Of a stretch of DNA of 64,000 bases, positions 34,743 to 40,753 are shown in pieces (within the stretch, counting starts at the first letter, position 1; each line of letters begins with the position of its first letter). Where the stretch lies: contig JANLHI010000032.1 in the NCBI GenBank assembly GCA_024654525.1, forward strand, positions 129,262 through 193,261, given 5' to 3'. This DNA is from Patescibacteria group bacterium. GTDB lineage: Bacteria; Patescibacteria; Paceibacteria; UBA6257; 2-01-FULL-56-20. The notes beneath the pieces were generated by a model. It made no database searches and was not told the DNA's origin. It saw only the letters and a list, made by a program, of their open reading frames with translations. Both the position numbers and the translations under genes were made by a program.

Positions 34743-35162
34743 ATGGCATGTATGGTGGCTCTGGACTGGAAGTTTGCGTTTACTTCCGCAGGAGAGCGGG
34801 ACTTGCGGGCGCTCGATGTACCCATACGAAAAAGAGTTGTGGAGAAACTGGAATGGTTTCGCGATAATTTTTCTTTGGTTATACTTGAGTCCCTTGGCAG
34901 TGAGTGGCGCGGCTATTTCAAGTTACGGGTAGGGGATTGACGGGTGGTGTACGACGTTGATTATGAGCTTTACGCCGTCACGGTTCATCGGATTCAACTT
35001 CGTGATAAGGCGTATAAAAAACAAAGATGGGAGCTCGCACGATTTGCGTTCTTCTTTGCAAAATGGTATAATTTCGCCACGTTCTTTGAAAGTTTACATC
35101 GCGGTGAAAACCAAGTAGCAGCGAGCTTTGAAAGAACGCCCGCGTCGAGTCCACATTTTTGA
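34743..35162 (+). pseudogene. RelE/ParE-type toxin gene with an in-frame TGA
   Basis: ALDWKFAFTSAGERDLRALD, KRVVEKLEWFRDNF and WRGYFKLRVGD match the RelE fold, and the frame continues after a TGA at 34938-34940 with RVVYDVDYELYAVTVHRI, the usual end of the toxin (GD-Y/W-RVVY). The TGA replaces what is normally an aromatic codon, probably TGG. Beyond KKQRW the frame stays open into the DGR leader without similarity. Loss of function is expected unless the stop is read through. It directly precedes the DGR. Confidence 0.7.
35044..35072 (+). promoter_or_regulatory. Promoter of the DGR target gene
   Basis: TTGCGT (35044-35049), 17 bases, perfect TATAAT (35067-35072). The transcript would have a leader of about 125 bases to the ATG at 35204. 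That leader contains an inverted repeat (35080-35092 and 35126-35138, 12 of 13 pairs). Confidence 0.65.
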
Positions 35163-35203
35163 ATGGCGGATAGGACGTACATCGAAAGAGAGGAGCTGTC
35201 AGT

Positions 35204-35914
35204 ATGACACTCTTGTTAAATAAAGTTGCGGATGAACAGAAACGGAAACCCACAGGTCAGGAAAAAGACCAGTTCCTAAAACAGGCTGGCGATTTCCAAC
35301 GGCGGTTTATGGATGGTTCACTTGTGCCCAATCGTGCGCTTGAGACTTGGCAACAAGTTTCGGAGGGATGGGTACTCGGGGAATCAGGGGTACCCGAACC
35401 AAAACCCGCCGAACTTTTCCTCGACAAACCGATCCAGCATCCCCACCTCTCATTCGTCAGCGAGTTCGAGGTGGAAGTCCCCGCGGACTTCGCGCTCGAC
35501 AGTGTCCCGCGCACGGCATACTGCCCGAACGGATGGAATGCAAACATCACTGATATCAATTTCCCTCGTATGTCGCTCGTCAAAGGCAAACGATATATGG
35601 CGGAAATCTATCAGTTGCGGTGCAATAAGAGCTCGGAGTCCATCGTGAAAATTGCGGATGAGCGAAAGCGAGTCCTGCCAGGAGCCTTGGGCGGCGCAGT
35701 CCTTACGAGTCGCTATGGAGAAAAACTCCCGAAAGATTTTTGGGTCGTGTGTTTGGATAAAATCAAAAACCTTTGGCGCGATGGGCACGGTCTCCATGTT
35801 CCGATCTTCAACTGGAACGACTTCGGCTGGGACTTCAACTTGGACATCTGGAACGGCGACTGGTTTCAGGGCTTCTACATCGTGTTTTTCCGCGAGTTTG
35901 TTTCAAATCCTTAG
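35204..35914 (+). CDS. DGR target (variable) protein, C-type-lectin-like C-terminus
   Basis: 236 aa, preceded by a strong Shine-Dalgarno (AGGAG at 35191-35195). No signal peptide or membrane segment is seen, so the protein may act inside the cell or leave by another route. Residues 191-230 are encoded by the variable repeat and are rich in W, N, D, G and F (WNDFGWDFN, WNGDWFQGF), as in C-lectin/FGE-type ligand-binding folds of DGR targets. Changed residues relative to the template are H197, G198, I203, F207, D210, D214, F221 and F224. The N-terminal 1-180 region is not recognised. The partner bound is unknown. Confidence 0.85.
   Translation: MTLLLNKVADEQKRKPTGQEKDQFLKQAGDFQRRFMDGSLVPNRALETWQQVSEGWVLGESGVPEPKPAELFLDKPIQHPHLSFVSEFEVEVPADFALDSVPRTAYCPNGWNANITDINFPRMSLVKGKRYMAEIYQLRCNKSSESIVKIADERKRVLPGALGGAVLTSRYGEKLPKDFWVVCLDKIKNLWRDGHGLHVPIFNWNDFGWDFNLDIWNGDWFQGFYIVFFREFVSNP
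35770..35893 (+). repeat. DGR variable repeat (VR)
   Basis: Aligns without gaps to TR at 36256-36379 (offset 486). In the 120-base core (35774-35893) there are ten differences, every one at a position where TR has A: A to T six times, A to G three times, A to C once. The four bases before the core add three more changes, also at A. After CGC (35891-35893) the two diverge, so the shared GTGTTTTTCCGC end marks the initiation-of-homing region. Confidence 0.93.
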
Positions 35915-35949
35915 GTTTTGGCTCTCCGAACCTTTGGATATTAATCCTT

Positions 35950-35980
35950 AGACCCTTGAGTGCTTTGCGCTTGGGGGTCT
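35950..35980 (+). terminator. Hairpin downstream of VR
   Basis: AGACCCTTGAGTGC and GCGCTTGGGGGTCT form a 14-pair stem as RNA (five G-U pairs) with loop TTT; TTGCGTTTTGG follows. It can end the target-gene transcript. Hairpins just past VR also help retrohoming in some DGRs, so it may have that role instead. Confidence 0.6.
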
Positions 35981-35991
35981 TTGCGTTTTGG

Positions 35992-35997
35992 TATACT
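35992..35997 (+). promoter_or_regulatory. Extended -10 that could start a separate TR transcript
   Basis: TATACT preceded by TGG (extended -10 pattern) right after the VR hairpin. A weak -35 candidate (CGCTTG at 35968-35973, 18-base spacing) lies in the hairpin. A transcript from about 36004 would pass through TR and end at the hairpin at 36393. Confidence 0.4.
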
Positions 35998-36084
35998 GTT
36001 TTCGGATACTAGGCGAATATGCGCGCGGTTACGGCTTCGCGCTGCCGAATTCTCGATATGCGCATGGAGAGTTGCGCCGGGTAC

Positions 36085-36106
36085 GCCTGCCTACCGGCAG
36101 GCAGGC
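36085..36106 (+). repeat. GC-rich palindromic repeat between VR and TR
   Basis: GCCTGCC-TACC-GGCAGGCAGGC type inverted repeat, the same family as the copies at 21970-22024 and 38271-38288. Confidence 0.65.
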
Positions 36107-36255
36107 TTTGTGCGAGAGGCATGTGCAATTCGTAAAAAAATTGAAACACTCGGTGCGCCTCGCTAGGTGATTAAAGCAAGAAGTTTAATATCACGAATTC
36201 GATACAACTCCGAGATATGCATTCAAGGAGTGGTGGCGCAGGCGGTGCGGCGCAC

Positions 36256-36379
36256 ACAATGGCGCGATGGGAACGATCTCCATGTTCCGAACTTCAACTG
36301 GAACGACTACGGCTGGAACTTCAACTTGAACATCTGGAACGGCGACTGGAATCAGGGCAACTACATCGTGTTTTTCCGC
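36256..36379 (+). repeat. DGR template repeat (TR)
   Basis: Noncoding partner of VR with 30 A in the 120-base core, many as AAC codon equivalents (first two bases A), the typical design that lets one codon take many amino acids. Ten of the 30 A differ in VR and no other base does. It ends eight bases before the stop codon of the opposite-strand avd. Its own open frame (36167-36424) is a by-product of the similarity to the target. Confidence 0.93.
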
Positions 36380-36386
36380 TACTGTT

Positions 36387-36740
36387 TCATTTCTCCTCCC
36401 GTACGGAGGAGTTTTGCTTTATAAGTTGATTATGCCACCCGCCGAGCATCCGTCCCGCTTCCGCAAGCGGTGCGGATAATGCAATATATTTCTTTTCGTC
36501 GAGGGCATGGATTTCCCACGCGAGCAAAAGGAGGCACTTTCCCGTATCAAGCGCCGTGATTGCATGCTTTACTTCTGGTAGCTTTTCCGTCTTTGGGAGA
36601 AAGCAGGCGGTTACCGTATGCTCGATTGTGGCGATGAGAAGCGCGTCAATCCGCGCGGCAAGCGTGTAACGCGAAGCTTTCGGTATGTGCGGTAGATACT
36701 CATGCCAAAGCTTGTATGCGGAAGTAATTTTGTGAAGCAC
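36387..36740 (-). CDS. avd: Avd-like DGR accessory protein (four-helix bundle)
   Basis: 117 aa from a GTG at 36740. All helical, with KITSAYKLWHEYLPHIPKASR at the start (YKLWHEYLPHIPK), ARIDALLIATIEHTVTACFL, and the end AEAGRMLGGWHNQL, a pattern usual for Avd proteins of DGRs, in which a basic pentameric bundle binds the reverse transcriptase and template RNA. It is divergent from the RT gene (38 bases apart), and antisense to the region just after TR, whose hairpin lies in its last codons. Confidence 0.82.
   Translation of the reverse strand: MLHKITSAYKLWHEYLPHIPKASRYTLAARIDALLIATIEHTVTACFLPKTEKLPEVKHAITALDTGKCLLLLAWEIHALDEKKYIALSAPLAEAGRMLGGWHNQLIKQNSSVREEK
36393..36415 (+). terminator. 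Hairpin after TR
   Basis: CTCCTCC (36393-36399) pairs with GGAGGAG (36105-equivalent arm at 36405-36411) around CGTAC, followed by TTTT. It is placed 14 bases after TR and overlaps the 3' end of avd on the other strand. Confidence 0.7.
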
Positions 36741-36753
36741 GATTGGACTCCGT

Positions 36754-36763
36754 GGGGGGGGGG
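36754..36763 (+). repeat. Run of ten G between avd and the reverse transcriptase gene
   Basis: A G10 homopolymer in the 38-base divergent region, just ahead of the RT start at 36779. In an alternative longer RT reading from 36743 it would be inside the coding region. Such runs are prone to length change. Confidence 0.7.
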
Positions 36764-36778
36764 CTTATAAAGAATCAT

Positions 36779-37825
36779 ATGTTTGAACAGATTATTGCAG
36801 TCGAAAACTTGCTCGCGGCGTGGAAAGAATTTTTGCGCGGCAAACGGACGAAACCCGATATGCAGGAATTCTCCTTGATGCTAATGGACAATATCCTAGC
36901 TCTTCACGAGAAACTACGCAACGGCACCTATCGCCACGGGGAGTACAAACATTTCCGCATTACCGACCCTAAGCCACGTGACATTCACAAAGCCACCGTC
37001 CGGGACCGGTTGCTCCACCACGCTATCCATAGGGTGCTCTATCCCTTTTTCGACCGCACATTCATCGCCGACTCGTTCTCATGCAGGAATGGAAAAGGGA
37101 CGCATCGCGCGATGAACCGTTTCCGCATGTTTGCCTATCAAGCGAGCAGGAATCACACTCGCACGTGCTGGGTGCTGAAGTGCGATATCCGCAAATTCTT
37201 CGCTTCAGTTGACCACCATATGCTCATGGAAATTCTCCGTTCCCGGATAACAGATAAAAAGACTCTTTGGTTACTCGGGGACATTGTGGGAAGTTTTTCA
37301 AACACAAAAATCCCTCGGTTCGCGAACTCGCCACTCCCTTCCCTCTTTCGTTCGCAAGCTTCGGTGGGCTCAGTACGAACGGGAGAACCAGGAGGAATAG
37401 GGCTTCCGCTCGGAAACCTCACGTCCCAGCTTCTCGTGAATGTTTACATGAATGAGTTTGACCAGTTTGTGAAACATCGCTTGCGAGTAAAGTATTACGT
37501 CCGTTATGCGGACGATTTTATAATTATGTCCCAAAATAAGATGTGGCTCGAAACTATCTTGCCAGAAATGGAATCTTTTCTTTGGGGTTGGCTGAAACTT
37601 CGCCTGCATCCCGGCAAGGTGTCCGTTTCCACGATCGCCTCGGGCGTGGATTTCCTCGGCTGGGTGCATTTCCCAAGCCATCGCGTGCTACGAACGGCGA
37701 CGAAAAAGAGAATGATGAAAAGAATCTTTGCGCATCCCACGAGCGAAACCTTCGAATCTTATAAAAGCCTTTTATCTCATGGCAACGCATTCGGATTGGA
37801 GAAAAAATTTATATCAAGCTCTTGA
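36779..37825 (+). CDS. DGR reverse transcriptase
   Basis: 348 aa from ATG 36779. Motif A is CDIRKFFASVDH (catalytic D136). GIGLPLGNLTSQ at 206-217 is the DGR-specific motif around SQ that replaces the usual retron/group II form, and VRYADDFIIM holds the catalytic YADD (243-246). DFLGWVHFPSHRVLR and the C-terminal SYKSLLSHGNAFGL complete the family. Between motif A and the SQ motif, residues about 178-206 form an extra stretch coded by palindromic DNA. The enzyme copies TR RNA with errors at A, and the cDNA replaces VR. Its 3' end overlaps the groES promoter. Confidence 0.95.
   Translation: MFEQIIAVENLLAAWKEFLRGKRTKPDMQEFSLMLMDNILALHEKLRNGTYRHGEYKHFRITDPKPRDIHKATVRDRLLHHAIHRVLYPFFDRTFIADSFSCRNGKGTHRAMNRFRMFAYQASRNHTRTCWVLKCDIRKFFASVDHHMLMEILRSRITDKKTLWLLGDIVGSFSNTKIPRFANSPLPSLFRSQASVGSVRTGEPGGIGLPLGNLTSQLLVNVYMNEFDQFVKHRLRVKYYVRYADDFIIMSQNKMWLETILPEMESFLWGWLKLRLHPGKVSVSTIASGVDFLGWVHFPSHRVLRTATKKRMMKRIFAHPTSETFESYKSLLSHGNAFGLEKKFISSS
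37318..37381 (+). repeat. Palindromic insertion inside the reverse transcriptase gene
   Basis: GTTCGCGAAC (37318-37327, perfect palindrome) and an imperfect inverted repeat with arms CGTTCG (37349-37354) and CGAACG (37376-37381). It keeps the reading frame and gives roughly residues 180-201, rich in S, P and R. Confidence 0.55.
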
Positions 37826-37849
37826 CAGCCCTTCGCGCGGGGCTATAAT
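37822..37849 (+). promoter_or_regulatory. groES-groEL promoter
   Basis: Perfect TTGACA (37822-37827), 16 bases, perfect TATAAT (37844-37849). The strongest housekeeping promoter in the window. Confidence 0.85.
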
Positions 37850-37856
37850 ACTTCCA

Positions 37857-37883
37857 TTAGCACTCTTTAGTCGGGAGTGCCAG
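37857..37883 (+). promoter_or_regulatory. CIRCE operator (HrcA binding site)
   Basis: TTAGCACTC, nine bases, GAGTGCCAG. The left arm is the exact CIRCE consensus and the right arm differs at two positions from GAGTGCTAA. Its place around the start of transcription implies HrcA repression lifted by heat. Confidence 0.9.
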
Positions 37884-37902
37884 ATTAACTTAATATAAGT
37901 TT

Positions 37903-38193
37903 ATGCAATTTAAACCATTGTCTCACCACGTATTCCTTGAGCCTCTTGAGGAAGAAAAGGTGACGAAGTCTGGTATTGTGCTTCCGGAGACGGCTGAGAA
38001 AGAAAAGCCGATGAGGGGGAAGGTGCTTGCGACGGGTCCGGGTAAGTTGAACGAAAAAGGTGAGCGTGTGCCAATGTCGGTCAAGGTCGGCGACACTGTC
38101 CTCTTTAAAAAATATGGTCCTGACGAGATAGAGATAGAAGGAAAAAAATATTTAGTAGGGGATGAGGATGATATCTTGGCAATTATAGAATAA
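37903..38193 (+). CDS. groES: Co-chaperonin GroES
   Basis: 96 aa, full length. FKPLSHHVFLEPLEEEKVTKSG at the N-terminus, the mobile loop around 20-30 (SGIVLPETAEKEKPM), the beta-barrel GDTVLFKKYGPDEIEIEGKKY, and the end DEDDILAIIE. It forms the seven-membered lid of GroEL. It starts 20 bases after the CIRCE element and leads to groEL 116 bases downstream. Confidence 0.97.
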   Translation: MQFKPLSHHVFLEPLEEEKVTKSGIVLPETAEKEKPMRGKVLATGPGKLNEKGERVPMSVKVGDTVLFKKYGPDEIEIEGKKYLVGDEDDILAIIE

Positions 38194-38270
38194 CTGAAGT
38201 AATCGTTAATAACGCGAATTGAGGCAAATAATGCAAATGGATTCGCATTATTAAAATCAAAATTTGCATT

Positions 38271-38288
38271 ACCTGCCGGCAGGCAGGT
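38271..38288 (+). repeat. GC-rich palindromic repeat between groES and groEL
   Basis: ACCTGCCGGCAGGCAGGT followed by TCGCGAAT, the same family as 21970-22024 and 36085-36106. It lies 22 bases before the groEL start and could fold in the mRNA. Confidence 0.65.
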
Positions 38289-38309
38289 TCGCGAATACTC
38301 CCAAAAACT

Positions 38310-39977
38310 ATGGCAAAATCAATTAAATTCAATGAAGACGCGCGCATATCTTTGAAGCGCGGGATAGACAAGTTGGCAGAGGCGGTGAAGATGACGCTTG
38401 GTCCGCGAGGACGGGCGGTGGTTATTGAGAAAGGGTATGGAGCTCCCCAAGTTACTTTTGATGGTGTTACCGTAGCGAAAGAAGTGGAACTTGAGGATAA
38501 GTATGAGAATCTTGGCGCCGAATTTATCAAACAGGCGGCTGACAAAACAAACGACAATGTGGGAGATGGTACTACTACCTCGGTGGTGCTGGCGCATGCG
38601 ATGATCGATGAGGGAGAGAAGGTGATTCGCGAAAAGGGATTTAATGTAATTCAACTTGCGGAAGAGCTCAAAAAAACAAGCGCACAGATAGTGAAAAATC
38701 TTGAATCTCAACGTGAAGTATTGAACGATACGAAAAAAGTGAAAGAAGTGGCGACACTTTCCGCAAAGGATTCTGAAATTGGGGGTCTTATTGCCACGGT
38801 AATGGAAAAAATAGGAAAGGAAGGAGTAGTGGCTGTGGAAGATTCAAATACCATCGGCAATTCTTTTGAAGTGGTTGAAGGGATGCAGTTTGATAAGGGA
38901 TTTGTATCTCCGTATATGATGACAAATGCCGAGCGACAAGAAGCGACACTTGAAGACCCGTATATTTTGGTGACTGACAAGAAACTTTCCGCAATCAATG
39001 ATATTTTGGCGCTTCTTGAAAAAATCGTTGCAAGCGGGAAAAAGGAATTGGTAATTATTGCGGACGAAGTGGAGGGAGAAGCGCTTGCGACATTGGTAGT
39101 CAACAAACTTCGCGGTGTATTCACGGTGCTTGCGATCAAGGCTCCCGGCTTTGGTGATCGTAAAAAGGAAATGTTGCAAGATATTGCGGTGATCACAGGA
39201 GCCCAGTTTATTTCCGAAGAAGTGGGTAAAAAGCTTGAAAATGTGGGAGTGGATGACCTTGGGCACGCACATCGCGTAGTGGCAACGAAAGATAATACGA
39301 CGATTGTGGGAGGGAAGGGTGATAAGAAAGTGATTGATGAGCGCGTGGCGCAACTCAAAGCTCAAATCAAGAAGAGTGATTCCGAGTATGACAAGGAAAA
39401 GCTTCAGGAGAGATTGGGGAAGCTTGCGGGAGGAGTTGCGGTAATTAAGGTTGGTGCGCCGACCGAATCCGCGCAGAAGGAATTGAAACAGCGCGTAGAA
39501 GATGCGGTTGCGGCAACGCGCGCGGCAATGGAAGAGGGGATTGTGCCGGGGGGAGGTATTGCGCTTTTCAATGCGGTAAAAGATGCAACTGAAAAAGATG
39601 TGGAGGCTGCATCTGTTGCTGCGGGAGTGCGCGCGATTATAAAGCGTGCGCTTGAGGCTCCGCTTACGGCAATTGTGATCAACAGCGGAGAATCTCCGGC
39701 AGTGATACTTCGCGAACTTTCCATGGCGAAAGAAAAGGACAGTGATATTTGGCTTGGATTTAACGGGATTACCAATAAACTTGGGAATCTTAAAGAAGCC
39801 GGTATTATTGACCCACTGAAAGTAACGAAGACTGCGTTTATGAATGCGACCTCCGTTGCTGCGAATTACCTCACCGTAGGAGCTGCAATGGCGAGTATCC
39901 CGGAAAAGAAAGAACCTCCTATGGGAGGAGGAATGCCCGGCGGTATGGGAGGCATGGGGGGAGGGATGGATTATTAG
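38310..39977 (+). CDS. groEL: Chaperonin GroEL
   Basis: 555 aa, full length. The ATP-binding region TLGPRGRAVVIEKGYG and DGVTVAKE, the catalytic GDGTTTSVVLAHAM near 87-100, the apical substrate-binding region, and the flexible C-terminal repeat GGMPGGMGGMGGGMDY are all present. It folds proteins in an ATP-driven cage with GroES. A clear terminator follows. Confidence 0.98.
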   Translation: MAKSIKFNEDARISLKRGIDKLAEAVKMTLGPRGRAVVIEKGYGAPQVTFDGVTVAKEVELEDKYENLGAEFIKQAADKTNDNVGDGTTTSVVLAHAMIDEGEKVIREKGFNVIQLAEELKKTSAQIVKNLESQREVLNDTKKVKEVATLSAKDSEIGGLIATVMEKIGKEGVVAVEDSNTIGNSFEVVEGMQFDKGFVSPYMMTNAERQEATLEDPYILVTDKKLSAINDILALLEKIVASGKKELVIIADEVEGEALATLVVNKLRGVFTVLAIKAPGFGDRKKEMLQDIAVITGAQFISEEVGKKLENVGVDDLGHAHRVVATKDNTTIVGGKGDKKVIDERVAQLKAQIKKSDSEYDKEKLQERLGKLAGGVAVIKVGAPTESAQKELKQRVEDAVAATRAAMEEGIVPGGGIALFNAVKDATEKDVEAASVAAGVRAIIKRALEAPLTAIVINSGESPAVILRELSMAKEKDSDIWLGFNGITNKLGNLKEAGIIDPLKVTKTAFMNATSVAANYLTVGAAMASIPEKKEPPMGGGMPGGMGGMGGGMDY

Positions 39978-40030
39978 AGCCGAGTAAGTTAGCCCGCCTC
40001 CGTTGAAACTACGGCGAGACGGAAGTAGGC

Positions 40031-40053
40031 AATGCCCCGCAGTGCGGGGCATT
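40031..40053 (+). terminator. Terminator after groEL
   Basis: AATGCCCCGC and GCGGGGCATT form a ten-pair perfect stem around AGT, followed by GCGATTT. Confidence 0.75.
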
Positions 40054-40076
40054 GCGATTTGTGGTAGGGTAAATGT

Positions 40077-40712
40077 ATGAAAATTTCAAAGATATATATC
40101 ATTGTGGTGGCATTCATTCTTATTGTGGGGTATGGGGTGTATCGGAATTCTTTGGAATCTAAGAAGTATCATAACGAAATTTCCATCAAACAGGATCAAA
40201 TTGATAAGGAGGTGGGGGAGTGGAGTGTATATCGCAACGACGAATATGGATTTGAGTTTAAGTACCCTGCGCGGTTCACTGTGGCGCCCGAGTCCGCTCC
40301 GTGGAGTACTTACAATGCGAATTTCACCCTAGTTGCATTTGAGTCAATTGATCCCGAAATTTCGTTTCCGAACGAGTTGTTTATTGTGAGTAGATTTCCT
40401 ATCCCTTCAGGGAAGTCATTCAGAGATGTTTTCTTTGACAATACATTTTTTGATCCAAGTGGATTGCGTCCTGTTTCGCTTTCGGAGTTTACGAAAAAAA
40501 CCATCAACGGACGTGAATTTTATGCTATTCGTACTTCACGGTTTGAGGGAACGCTGGCGTTCGCGTATTACCTCGTAGAGCCATCATTTGTGTATCGTTT
40601 TGATGCGCTTGAGCAGGGGGTGGATTGGATGAACCCGGATTTAGATGAGGAGAATAATGTGACGCATACGACATTGAGAAAAGTTTTGAATACTCTTTCT
40701 TTGATTCAATAA
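40077..40712 (+). CDS. Membrane-anchored protein with PsbP-like domain
   Basis: 211 aa. One N-terminal membrane segment (residues about 5-22, YIIVVAFILIVGYGVY) and then WSVYRNDEYGFEFKYP near 49-64, the start of a PsbP/DUF1795-like fold seen in many CPR envelope proteins. The rest is beta-rich without catalytic motifs. The protein faces outward. The function is unknown. A similar motif is in the protein at 61416. Confidence 0.6.
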   Translation: MKISKIYIIVVAFILIVGYGVYRNSLESKKYHNEISIKQDQIDKEVGEWSVYRNDEYGFEFKYPARFTVAPESAPWSTYNANFTLVAFESIDPEISFPNELFIVSRFPIPSGKSFRDVFFDNTFFDPSGLRPVSLSEFTKKTINGREFYAIRTSRFEGTLAFAYYLVEPSFVYRFDALEQGVDWMNPDLDEENNVTHTTLRKVLNTLSLIQ

Positions 40713-40753
40713 AAACCTTTTTCTTTCCCCTTGTTTCTGCTATTCTCTAGGGA

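Larger units (their letters stand above)
36004..36415 (+). ncRNA. Inferred DGR template RNA
   Basis: No convincing protein is encoded between the target gene and avd (about 470 bases). The stretch is bounded by a promoter-like -10 (35992) and a hairpin with T-run (36393-36415), and holds a GC-rich palindrome (36085-36106) followed by TR. DGR reverse transcriptases copy an RNA containing TR, so a discrete noncoding RNA here is a reasonable inference. Ends are estimates. Confidence 0.45.

Noticed and set aside
34938..34940. Genome-wide TGA recoding
   Set aside because: Many clean genes here end in TGA at family-typical lengths (for example the 1884 and 24499-region genes) and use TGG for tryptophan, so a standard stop meaning is much simpler.
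36167..36424. Open frame over the TR (85 codons)
   Set aside because: It exists because TR mirrors the coding VR. It has no Shine-Dalgarno, and the region is explained as template repeat.
38708..39358. Minus-strand frames opposite groEL
   Set aside because: They are shadows of a well-conserved gene.
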